Assembly (NCBI GenBank): GCA_945876965.1
Contig: CAMCQG010000013.1
Location: forward strand, 1 to 34,193
Length of the DNA: 34,193 bases
Direction: 5' to 3'
DNA from: Rickettsia typhi
GTDB lineage: Bacteria; Pseudomonadota; Alphaproteobacteria; Rickettsiales; Deianiraeaceae
This document shows positions 16,689 to 23,554 of this stretch, piece by piece. The notes under the pieces are model-generated. The model was not told the DNA's origin, searched no databases, and saw only the letters and a list, made by a program, of their open reading frames with translations. Positions within the stretch are counted from its first letter, which is position 1; the number at the start of each line of letters is the position of its first letter. Both the position numbers and the translations under genes were made by a program.

Positions 16689-16928
16689 TTATTTGATTAA
16701 AATTGATAAGAAAAAGCGTATAATTTTTAAAATAAAAGGCGCAATAAAAATCACCAAAAACGACGGTAAATATATTTTATAATTTGATAACGGAATTCTA
16801 AAATTAATAATTTCGTTATTTATCATACAAAACCAAATTATAAAAGTCAGCAATACAACCAAAAAAAATGTTCGTATAAACTTAGGTGAATAATTTTTAA
16901 CTTGTTTTATTTTTTCAATTATAATCAT
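16689..16928 (-). CDS. Small two-TM protein, LapA (DUF1049)-like
   Basis: A 79-residue protein with two membrane helices (about 17-37 and 53-74) separated by a short 'NNEIINFRIPLSNYKIYLP' loop. The layout (short basic N-terminus, TM, an N-x-x-x-V/I-x-F-x-x-P type loop, second TM) is that of LapA/DUF1049 proteins, which modulate LPS assembly in Gram-negative bacteria. The coiled C-terminal tail of LapA is absent. The start overlaps the stop of the cytochrome b561 gene by 4 bp (ATGA), and the TrpRS-like gene begins 1 bp after its stop. The LapA assignment is tentative. Confidence 0.55.
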   Translation of the reverse strand: MIIIEKIKQVKNYSPKFIRTFFLVVLLTFIIWFCMINNEIINFRIPLSNYKIYLPSFLVIFIAPFILKIIRFFLSILIK

Positions 16929-17449
16929 ATCATTCTTTGTAAAATATTGTGTTTTTTTGCAACCGTTCTATATATAATTAACAAAATATGAATACAAATT
17001 AATGCAATCAGCATATAAGATGTATAAACATGGGTTGTATGAAAAATTTTTGCCAATTCAATGTTCCTTGTTGTTATTTCTGGCATTAAAATTCCAAAAA
17101 ATACAACCTGAATTCCAGTCGCATTCGACATTAGATAGCCAGAAAATGGCATCAAAAACATTGTAACATACATAATAAAATACAAAAGTTTTTCTGCAAT
17201 ATTGTTAAAACTATCAACTTTATAAAACGACTTTGGATAATCTGTAATTGCGCGTGCAGAAATTCTTATAAAAAGCAATAAAAAAAGAACAACACCAAAG
17301 CTTTTATGCAATCTATAATACTGCCATTTTTGTGCCGAAGTTTCCATCTGACCCATCCAATATCCCATACAAAGCATACCAATTGTTAACAACCCAACAA
17401 GTCCATGCATCGTTCGAACAGACCAATGATATTTTTTTACAACAGACAT
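16925..17449 (-). CDS. Cytochrome b561 family protein
   Basis: A 174-residue inner-membrane protein of the prokaryotic cytochrome b561 (CybB/YodB) family, a di-haem b protein that moves electrons between quinols and other carriers. Four membrane helices are seen at about 14-32, 47-68, 87-107 and 140-160. Candidate haem-ligand histidines are in HWSVRTMHG (His8 and His15), RLHKSFG (His48), FHTTHVY (His136 and His140) and ICIHI (His153), as expected for the family. It starts 3 bp after the stop of pdhC and overlaps the next gene by 4 bp, so it is translated with them. Confidence 0.88.
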   Translation of the reverse strand: MSVVKKYHWSVRTMHGLVGLLTIGMLCMGYWMGQMETSAQKWQYYRLHKSFGVVLFLLLFIRISARAITDYPKSFYKVDSFNNIAEKLLYFIMYVTMFLMPFSGYLMSNATGIQVVFFGILMPEITTRNIELAKIFHTTHVYTSYMLIALICIHILLIIYRTVAKKHNILQRMI

Positions 17450-17452
17450 AAA

Positions 17453-18673
17453 TTATAGCGATAACATTACAGGATTTTCGATTATCGTTTTTAAAAATTG
17501 CAAATATTTTGCAGCTACGGCACCATCAATTGCACGATGATCAACCGATAATCCAATTGTGCAAATATCTCCAATATCAAGCTCTCCATTGCTATTTACA
17601 ACAGGCTTTTTTTCTGTTGCACCAATTGATAAAATCGCCGCCTGAGGTGGATTAATAATTGGATAAAATTCTTTAATTCCATACATTCCTAAGTTAGAAA
17701 CAGAGAATGTGCCACCCTGAAACTCTTCTAGCATAAGTTTTCCATCTCTAGCTTTTTTTATCAAACCTTTTGCTGTGCGCGAAAGCTCTAAAAGCCCAAG
17801 CTGATCTGCATTTTTTATAATTGGAGTAATAAGCCCGCCCGGAATTGCAACAGCTATGCAAACATCAATATTTCCATGCATAATAATTTCATTTTCTTGC
17901 CAAGACACATTCATATCTAAATTTGAACGCAACGCCACAGCTGATGCTTTTACAAATAAATCATTAACAGAAATATTAGCAATTTGCTCGCCTTTTTGTT
18001 TGTTATACGATTCGTTCATTTTTTTACGCATGTCTAAAAGTGCCGACATATTGCATTCTATATTCAAATAAAAATGAGGAGATTGTTGCTTTGATTCCGT
18101 AAGTCTAGTTGCTATAACTCTACGCATTTTGGTATGAGGAATACTTGTGGATTCTTGATTAAATACCATTTTATGCGACACGGAAACTTCTTGTTTAATA
18201 TTTTCAATATCATGTTTTACAATTCTGCCATTTGGCCCAGTTCCAGCAATTTTACTTAAATCAACCCCGTTATTTTCTGCAATTCTTTTTGCCAAAGGGC
18301 TTGCAAAAATTCTATCGTTATTTGACTGAGAAACATTAAATTTTGTCTCCATTTGAACTTCTTTTTTTGGCTCTTCAACAACAGTTGCAACAACTTTTGC
18401 TGTATAGCTATTCAATGCAGATTCACCTTCTCCTGCTTCTAACATTAATCCAATAACTGTTCCAACGGGAACATTTTGCGTGCCACCTTCAACTAATATT
18501 CTACCCATTATTCCACCATCAACAGCTTCAACTTCCATAGATGCTTTATCGGTTTCAATTTCGGCAATTACCATTCCAGGTTTTATTTTATCACCATTTT
18601 TTATCATCCATTTTGCAAGAACTCCATCTGTCATTGTTGGCGACAAAGCTGGCATTTTTATTTCAATAGTCAT
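17453..18673 (-). CDS. pdhC: Pyruvate dehydrogenase E2, dihydrolipoamide acetyltransferase
   Basis: E2 core of the pyruvate dehydrogenase complex; it transfers acetyl groups from lipoate to CoA. The 406 residues show one N-terminal lipoyl domain (residues 1-80) with the lipoylated lysine in ETDKASMEVE (Lys43). A linker follows, then a peripheral-subunit-binding domain at about 121-157 (FASPLAKRIAENNGVDL...GTGPNGRIVKHDIE), and the catalytic domain with the active-site motif SVDHRAIDGA (His379, Asp383) near the end. Length is typical of alphaproteobacterial PdhC. E1 and E3 genes are not in the window. It is first in a four-gene operon with cytochrome b561, the LapA-like gene and the TrpRS-like gene. 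Confidence 0.95.
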   Translation of the reverse strand: MTIEIKMPALSPTMTDGVLAKWMIKNGDKIKPGMVIAEIETDKASMEVEAVDGGIMGRILVEGGTQNVPVGTVIGLMLEAGEGESALNSYTAKVVATVVEEPKKEVQMETKFNVSQSNNDRIFASPLAKRIAENNGVDLSKIAGTGPNGRIVKHDIENIKQEVSVSHKMVFNQESTSIPHTKMRRVIATRLTESKQQSPHFYLNIECNMSALLDMRKKMNESYNKQKGEQIANISVNDLFVKASAVALRSNLDMNVSWQENEIIMHGNIDVCIAVAIPGGLITPIIKNADQLGLLELSRTAKGLIKKARDGKLMLEEFQGGTFSVSNLGMYGIKEFYPIINPPQAAILSIGATEKKPVVNSNGELDIGDICTIGLSVDHRAIDGAVAAKYLQFLKTIIENPVMLSL

Positions 18674-18742
18674 ATCAAATTTACAATAATTTTAAATATA
18701 AGTATGATATATAAAATTATTTTGCAAGATAAATTACCAATT

Positions 18743-18787
18743 ACTTTTTATACTTTCAAGTATTAACATTTGATAATAATAAAAAGT
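18743..18787. repeat. Inverted repeat downstream of module 1
   Basis: ACTTTTTAT (18743-18751) and ATAAAAAGT (18779-18787) are perfect 9-bp arms around a 27-base loop. It lies 42 bp past the stop of gene 18829-19188 and could end its transcript. The loop is long and no clear T run follows on the minus strand, so a terminator role is uncertain. Confidence 0.3.
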
Positions 18788-18828
18788 GAGATTTTTGTAT
18801 AAAAAGCAGGAAGATATTTTTGATTATT

Positions 18829-19188
18829 TTAATTTTTATCACTAAAATAATATGTTATAATGGTGCCAAATATGCCAAACAATTGACCTATAATAAAAGA
18901 AATAATACTACTAAGATCAATTGGCTTAATATCTGATTTTTGGCTCATAATATGCCAATTATAAACAAAAGAACCAATAATAGTTGTTACAATAGCTACC
19001 GATAAAACAATAACGAAGCCAATAGTGACCAACTTTCTAAGCTTAGTTTCTTCCTTTGCTTTACTATATGAAGGCGCTTTTTTATCAGCAACAGATTGTT
19101 TTTGAAGATTTTGAATTGCTTTTTCGTTGGCTTCACCTTTATCCTTTGTTTGTTTGATTAAATTTATTAATTTTTGTTCTGTGCCCAT
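18829..19188 (-). CDS. Module 1, second gene: two-TM protein paralogous to 29494-29838
   Basis: A 119-residue protein of no family I recognise. A charged, probably helical N-terminal half (1-50, rich in Lys and Gln) is followed by two membrane helices (about 52-75 and 91-115), with a short loop between them and a four-residue tail. It is a paralogue of the 114-residue product at 29494-29838. Both share F-(V/I)-Y-N-W at the end of TM1, K-P-(I/L)-D-(L/V) in the loop, and a second helix ending I-I-x-Y-Y-F. The N-terminal halves differ completely. It starts 6 bp after the stop of 19195-19446. The shape (coiled arm plus a two-TM C-terminal anchor) would fit a membrane scaffold or a holin-like protein, but function is unknown. 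Confidence 0.7.
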   Translation of the reverse strand: MGTEQKLINLIKQTKDKGEANEKAIQNLQKQSVADKKAPSYSKAKEETKLRKLVTIGFVIVLSVAIVTTIIGSFVYNWHIMSQKSDIKPIDLSSIISFIIGQLFGIFGTIITYYFSDKN

Positions 19189-19194
19189 ATTACA

Positions 19195-19446
19195 CTAGCA
19201 AATACTGTCAATCATCTCGTTATAAGAATTAAATAAATCGCTTATTTTTGAGACCAGTGCAGAAATATCATTATCTATTGAATCTTTAATAGCAGTCAAT
19301 GTTTTTTTGTTGTTTTCGTTAGTCTCAATTGAGTCAATCACTTCACTCAGGCCCTTAGATTGTTCGACTAAATTTTGTAAAGTTACTAAGCTACCATCTA
19401 TGATTTTTTTTATGTTATTCAATTGAGATAACCAAACTTCTTTCAT
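19195..19446 (-). CDS. Module 1, first gene: small helical protein paralogous to 29842-30111
   Basis: An 83-residue soluble protein, probably two long antiparallel helices broken near residues 42-46 (ETNEN). It aligns along its whole length with the 89-residue product at 29842-30111. Shared positions include L-x-Q-L-x-x-I-K, N/T-L-Q-x-L, I-K-(D/N)-S-I-(D/N)-x-D-I, and the C-terminal S-(D/E)-L-F-x-x-Y-x-E-(M/L)-I. Hydrophobic residues recur every three to four positions, so a coiled coil or four-helix bundle with a partner is likely. It precedes a two-TM protein in both copies, suggesting that the two products act together. A sigma-70-like promoter and a conserved 78-bp block lie just upstream. 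Confidence 0.7.
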   Translation of the reverse strand: MKEVWLSQLNNIKKIIDGSLVTLQNLVEQSKGLSEVIDSIETNENNKKTLTAIKDSIDNDISALVSKISDLFNSYNEMIDSIC

Positions 19447-19490
19447 ATAAAAATACTTATCAAATAAACTAAAAACTTACTATAAACCCT

Positions 19491-19519
19491 TGTATATCAA
19501 GGATTTACATTAAAGTCAA
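19491..19519 (-). promoter_or_regulatory. Promoter of module 1 with overlapping palindrome
   Basis: On the minus strand, TTGACT (19519-19514) and TATACA (19496-19491) are separated by exactly 17 bp, placing the start of transcription about 38 bases before the ATG at 19446. A perfect palindrome CCTTG-TATAT-CAAGG (19488-19502) covers the -10 box and would suit a repressor operator. The -35 box overlaps the edge of the conserved 78-bp block. Confidence 0.55.
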
Positions 19520-19592
19520 CAAAAATATTATTTTGCTTGACAAATTATGTCCACTAATAAAGCCTTATTTTTCAATGCGGAAGCAAAATTAT
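19515..19592. repeat. Conserved 78-bp noncoding block, copy 1
   Basis: 72 of 78 positions are identical to 30213-30290, with no length difference, and similarity stops at both edges. It contains a 9-bp inverted repeat ATTTTGCTT (19532-19540) / AAGCAAAAT (19581-19589), an inner TCCAC/GCGGA near-pair, and an innermost AATAA/TTATT hairpin. It also has GTCAA and TTGAC in opposite orientation at 19515 and 19539. In each copy it lies directly upstream of the -35 box of a paralogous two-gene module. It could be an upstream regulator-binding region, a structured RNA, or a site used by a DNA-acting enzyme. Confidence 0.75.
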
Positions 19593-19734
19593 TCCATCAT
19601 AAATAAAAATTTCTAAACTATATTGCAAACCATCTATTATCAACCGATTTGTGGATATAAAATTAGTTATAATTTTTTACTTCCATAATTATTTATTGAT
19701 TATAGTTATGCAGACTTAAATTATATTGAATTGT

Positions 19735-20034
19735 ATGGCAAAAAAAACAACAAAAGATACATCCGAAGGTTATCAAAAAATACGCACAGTGTGTCAAGTT
19801 ATGATAAATGATTTAAGCGATAAAGTCTTGAATAAAGAAGATGTAAAATTATGGAAAACCAACGACAGTGTGTTAGAAATTTTAACAAAATTAGTTGCAG
19901 TTTTGGCAAAACTAGAAGATTCGAGCGAGGATGAAAAAGTGACTAATAAAAACACAAAAGCGATTAGTAAAAACGATTATTTAGCAATTGCCGAATTTAT
20001 TAGAGATTATGATATTGAAAATAGTTGCATTTAA
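19735..20034 (+). CDS. Small unknown soluble protein
   Basis: I do not recognise this 99-residue protein. I use the ATG at 19735 (MAKKTTKD...); an upstream TTG at 19726 would add three residues. It is hydrophilic, Lys- and Asp-rich, probably helical, and ends IAEFIRDYDIENSCI. It is transcribed away from module 1, 142 bp beyond the conserved 78-bp block. Two further unknown or PIN-like genes follow on the same strand. Small terminase-like proteins of phages or GTAs have this size and composition, but I see no motif that supports it. Confidence 0.5.
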   Translation: MAKKTTKDTSEGYQKIRTVCQVMINDLSDKVLNKEDVKLWKTNDSVLEILTKLVAVLAKLEDSSEDEKVTNKNTKAISKNDYLAIAEFIRDYDIENSCI

Positions 20035-20081
20035 AATAAAATAGATTTAGTGTTTTGCTGAAAGTTATAAATTTGTTTGTA

Positions 20082-20786
20082 ATGCAACATAAAATATCTA
20101 TAAAAATTAGAGCTAAAAAAAATGGTAAAATATCTCTTTTGGCTTATTCTGCATGGGTTTTTAAAATTATGTCAAAATATGAAAAAATTATTAAACCTTG
20201 TAAAAAAAGAGAAATTGGGCAAATTATAGAAAAAGATGATATTTTTGAGGCAGAATTATTTTTTACCTTTTCTAATGCCTCAATTTATCTAAAAAATCGC
20301 GATACAATAAAAGATAATTTGCAAATTGCGGTTGATAAAATAAAATTACATAAAAAAATTGAAAAGATTAAAATATCTGCATATCACGAAAGCTCAGAAA
20401 AAGCAGATTTTACAATAATTTACGGGAACACAGTTAAAGCTGTTGCAAAAAAAATAAATACATCAAAAAATAATTTAATAAACTATTTTTTATTAATTAA
20501 AGGAAAAATTCTAAACTGGAATGTGTCAGGAGATCAATTAAGAATAAACAACAAAGAATTTGGTGTTATAGTTGTTAATTATAAAAGAAATAAAGCTATA
20601 AATGATGTTATTATTAAAGCTTGCATAGATAAATCTGAAATCGAAGTTATAGGATCAATGACTGTTGATTCCACCAATAATATTATGGCTAACATTATTA
20701 GGTTGCCAAATGTTTCTGCAACAAAAAGTATTATAAAAATAAAAAAATTAGACTCAATTAACATGTTTTCAAGATGTCAAAAATAA
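20082..20786 (+). CDS. Unknown protein overlapping a PIN-like gene
   Basis: A 234-residue protein of no family I recognise. I prefer the ATG at 20082 (MQHKISIKIRAKK...) over a TTG at 20055. It is basic and strand-rich with alternating hydrophobic residues, and has no signal peptide or membrane helix. Its last 13 bp overlap the start of the PIN-like gene, so the two are translationally coupled and may form a complex. The gap to the upstream small gene is 47 bp. Nucleic-acid binding would fit the charge and the PIN partner, but this is only inference. Confidence 0.55.
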   Translation: MQHKISIKIRAKKNGKISLLAYSAWVFKIMSKYEKIIKPCKKREIGQIIEKDDIFEAELFFTFSNASIYLKNRDTIKDNLQIAVDKIKLHKKIEKIKISAYHESSEKADFTIIYGNTVKAVAKKINTSKNNLINYFLLIKGKILNWNVSGDQLRINNKEFGVIVVNYKRNKAINDVIIKACIDKSEIEVIGSMTVDSTNNIMANIIRLPNVSATKSIIKIKKLDSINMFSRCQK

Positions 20787-21196
20787 AAGTTTATCTAGAT
20801 ACTTCTGCGTTATATCAAATTTTCAATGATGAATCTGATATAATAAAACTTATAAAATTTGAATGTATTACCTCAATTCAGGCTATAATGGAGCTTTGTA
20901 TTTCGGGTGGGGTAGAAAAAAATGCCGAAGAGATAGCTTTATTTTTATCTAATTTTTGTAAAATCAGAAGCATAGATTATGATGTATTTACAAAATTTAA
21001 TTCTGTTTATCCAAGTTTTAATCAAAATCCAGCATTAATTTTACATTTTTCAATTGCTATGTTAGAAGGCTGCGAATATTTTGTAAGCGAAGATAAAATT
21101 GATATAAATACTTCTTTAAAAATTATAAAATTATCCGAGTTAACAGAAAATCAAATTGAGAAAAATCAAACTCCCAGTTTATTCGATTTATTATAA
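20774..21196 (+). CDS. PIN-domain-like protein
   Basis: A 140-residue protein with the layout of a PIN-fold ribonuclease. It has an N-terminal strand with acidic residue KVYLDTSALY (Asp9), a helix with QAIMELCISG (Glu40), and a late HFSIAMLEGCEYFVSEDKI block (Asp107) that matches the A-x-x-x-G-C-x-x-F-V-T-x-D ending. The third acidic residue that PIN nucleases usually carry just before the H-x-x-A helix is not obvious: NPALILHF where D-A-x-H is expected. It overlaps the preceding unknown gene by 13 bp, a layout also seen in toxin-antitoxin operons, although the 234-residue partner is far larger than a VapB antitoxin. Activity is uncertain. Confidence 0.6.
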   Translation: MSKIKVYLDTSALYQIFNDESDIIKLIKFECITSIQAIMELCISGGVEKNAEEIALFLSNFCKIRSIDYDVFTKFNSVYPSFNQNPALILHFSIAMLEGCEYFVSEDKIDINTSLKIIKLSELTENQIEKNQTPSLFDLL

Positions 21197-21202
21197 TATT
21201 TT

Positions 21203-21928
21203 ATGTTAAAAATATTTTTATTATTAATTTTGCTTTCATCTTGTGGTGATGAAAATAAAAATAGCGACCAAATTGTTGTTGGAATGTCTATGGATTTCCC
21301 CCCTTTTGAATTTATTCAAAATGGTAAGCCAGCCGGTTTTGAAGTTGATTTGATTAATGAAGTTGGGCAAATATTAAATAAAAAAATAAAATTTATAGAT
21401 ATTGATTTTCCGGGCATTATTGGTAATTTAAATGCAGGAAAAATTGATGTTGGCGTATCTGGTTTTAATATTACAGATGAGCGCAAAAAAAGTGTTGATT
21501 TTATTGATTGTTATTATTATCCAAAAATTGCGAGTTTGCATCACAAAAATATCACAATCAATACAGAAGATGATTTAAAAAATAAAAGAATTGGGGTTCA
21601 AACAGGCACCACAATGGAAATATATCTTAAAAAATTACAAAAAAAATACCCATCAATGACAATCAAATCTTTAACAAAAAATACGCTTCTAATTCAAGAG
21701 TTAAAACTTAATAGAATAGATTCTCTGATACTAGAAAATAATCAAGCTATTGAGTTTACAAGAATAAATCCTGAGTTATTTACATATTCTATATTTGAAG
21801 AAAACAACAATGAATGTTATAGTATGATTTTTAAACATAAATCTGATTTAAAAAACCAAATATCGGATGCTATAATCCAATTAAAAACCAGTGGCAAATT
21901 AAAAGATCTTGAAAATAAATGGCTATAA
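21203..21928 (+). CDS. Amino-acid ABC transporter substrate-binding lipoprotein (SBP family 3)
   Basis: A 241-residue periplasmic binding protein of the bacterial extracellular solute-binding family 3, which binds polar amino acids for an ABC importer. The N-terminus is a lipoprotein signal with lipobox LLSSC (Cys14), so the protein is membrane-anchored. Family hallmarks are GMSMDFPPFEF near the start, PAGFEVDLINEVG, the signature 'G-N-L-N-A-G-K-I-D-V-G-V-S-G-F-N-I-T-x-E-R' segment, and 'RIGVQTGTTMEIYL'. Length is typical. No permease or ATPase gene is adjacent, so it must work with components encoded elsewhere. It starts 6 bp after the PIN-like gene and overlaps the convergent GS-like gene by 6 bp. 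Confidence 0.92.
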   Translation: MLKIFLLLILLSSCGDENKNSDQIVVGMSMDFPPFEFIQNGKPAGFEVDLINEVGQILNKKIKFIDIDFPGIIGNLNAGKIDVGVSGFNITDERKKSVDFIDCYYYPKIASLHHKNITINTEDDLKNKRIGVQTGTTMEIYLKKLQKKYPSMTIKSLTKNTLLIQELKLNRIDSLILENNQAIEFTRINPELFTYSIFEENNNECYSMIFKHKSDLKNQISDAIIQLKTSGKLKDLENKWL

Positions 21929-22729
21929 TAATATATTTTTTATATTATACTGAGCATCAAAACTATTACCAAAAATTGGATCTGGAGGCATAATTTTATT
22001 AATAATTCCTTCACAAATACCATCAATAATTGCAGATAAACTGCTGTGCGGATCAGCAATACCTGAGCAAACACGATGTTCAATTCGTGTGTTTTGCGGA
22101 TTAACAGTAATAGATTGCGGAATTCTTATTGCACAAGTTCGATTATTTATGCCCCAGCTATAATTTGTTGGGTATTGAATATGCTTTGTTTTATCTATTT
22201 TATAGCGTTCGTAACAATTTTGTGTTGGTGCAAAAATTGGCATAGATGATGGCATATTTTTTAGTAATCCGCCGACCGCATAATATAAATTATTTTGATA
22301 ATCTTGATCTAACTTCATAAATAAATTTTGCTCGTTTTCATCATATAAAGAAATATGAAAATGCATGCTATTTCCGGGCCTATCAATAAATGGTTTGGCA
22401 CGAAAATCAACTGTTAAAAGTCTTGCTATTTCATTTTTTATCAACACAATCTGATCTGATAATTCGCTGGCTAAATCGTTGGGTTGTAATTGAATTTCAA
22501 ACTGATTTATGCCATCTTCTTTTTCGATATTTTCTATTATAATATTATTTTTTTGTGCAAAATTTTGTAAATCTTGATAAAATTTTTGTATTTTATCACT
22601 TTTTAATGTTAATATTTCGTCGTCTAAAACAAAAAATTCAATTTCTGTTGCAAATAAGAAAAACACATCATCAATTTTTAATGAATTTGCTATTTTTAAT
22701 ATAGCACTATCTTGAATTTTATCGAGCAT
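21923..22729 (-). CDS. Glutamine synthetase-like protein, catalytic domain only
   Basis: A 268-residue protein from the ATG at 22729; a TTG at 22780 would add 17 non-conserved residues that overlap the divergent folBK gene. It carries glutamine synthetase catalytic-domain motifs in order: ATEIEFFVLD (27-36), EDGINQFEIQL (71-81), HFHISLYD (123-130), NCYERYK (171-177), WGINNRTCAIRIP (192-204) and RIEHRVCSGIADPHSS (215-230). The N-terminal beta-grasp domain is missing. In normal enzymes (about 440-470 residues) that domain helps build the active site across subunits. The C-terminal part is also short. It may be a ligase of the gamma-glutamyl-polyamine group, a degenerate GS, or a new small form. 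Its start is 4 bp from the start of folBK. Confidence 0.82.
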   Translation of the reverse strand: MLDKIQDSAILKIANSLKIDDVFFLFATEIEFFVLDDEILTLKSDKIQKFYQDLQNFAQKNNIIIENIEKEDGINQFEIQLQPNDLASELSDQIVLIKNEIARLLTVDFRAKPFIDRPGNSMHFHISLYDENEQNLFMKLDQDYQNNLYYAVGGLLKNMPSSMPIFAPTQNCYERYKIDKTKHIQYPTNYSWGINNRTCAIRIPQSITVNPQNTRIEHRVCSGIADPHSSLSAIIDGICEGIINKIMPPDPIFGNSFDAQYNIKNILL

Positions 22730-22733
22730 TTTA

Positions 22734-23486
22734 ATGATAATAAAGTTAGAACAAATACAAATAAATGCACATCTTACCAAGTATTATACATATGAAAAAT
22801 CTGAATTTCAAGATATATTTATTAATGTTGCCGTTGAGATTGAAAATTATAATCAAGATGCACTCGATAAAACCCTTGACTATGCTGCGTTAGAAAGTGA
22901 TATTATTAATTTTATAAAATCAAAACAATTTGTTATAATAGAGCAAATTGCTAACGAAATAGCTGATATAATTTTAACAAAGAATATAGCAATAAATACA
23001 ACCGTTGAAGTTGGTAAAAATGATGTTTTAGAGCATAGCAAATCAGCATCTATCACGGTACAAAAAAGCAATGGAAATAAAGTTTTTTTAGCCATAGGCA
23101 GCAATATTGGAGACAGGCTTGCAAATATACAAAATGGTATAAAAAATATACAAAATTTTATTAAAATTATAAAAATATCATCAATGCACGAAACAACTGC
23201 ATTATTGCCAGAAAATGCTCCAAAAGAATGGGATCTTCCATATATTAATGCAGTTATTTGTGGGTTCACAAAACTTGATCCATATAGCTTGCTTGGTGTG
23301 TGTAAGTCAATTGAGGGTAATAAAAATAATCAAAAATGGTCTCCACGAGAACTTGATATCGATATTATTTGGTATAATAATCAAATTATTGTTAGCGAAG
23401 AATTAACTATTCCGCATCTAGAATTTTTAAAGCGTGATTTTGTCTTAAAGCCAATGCAAGAAATAGCACCAGAAATATTTGTTTAA
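22734..23486 (+). CDS. FolB-FolK fusion: dihydroneopterin aldolase / HPPK
   Basis: A bifunctional folate-biosynthesis enzyme of 250 residues. Residues 1-110 are a FolB domain: YEKSEFQDIFI (20-30), LDYAALESDI (48-57), the conserved Glu in VIIEQIANEIADIIL (Glu70), and the VEVGK lysine (Lys95). Residues 115-250 are a FolK domain (6-hydroxymethyl-7,8-dihydropterin pyrophosphokinase): FLAIGSNIGDR (118-128), SSMHET (149-154), the W-S-P-R-E-L-D-I-D-I metal and ATP segment (202-211), and IPHLEFLKRDFVLKP (226-240). The two domains catalyse consecutive steps: FolB makes the substrate of FolK. FolP is not in the window. The gene is divergent from the GS-like gene, with 4 bp between start codons. Confidence 0.92.
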   Translation: MIIKLEQIQINAHLTKYYTYEKSEFQDIFINVAVEIENYNQDALDKTLDYAALESDIINFIKSKQFVIIEQIANEIADIILTKNIAINTTVEVGKNDVLEHSKSASITVQKSNGNKVFLAIGSNIGDRLANIQNGIKNIQNFIKIIKISSMHETTALLPENAPKEWDLPYINAVICGFTKLDPYSLLGVCKSIEGNKNNQKWSPRELDIDIIWYNNQIIVSEELTIPHLEFLKRDFVLKPMQEIAPEIFV

Positions 23487-23554
23487 AAAATAAATTGATT
23501 ATCTTGACTATAAAATTAATTTTGAATAATGATGTTAAGTTATTTTTTAAAAAT

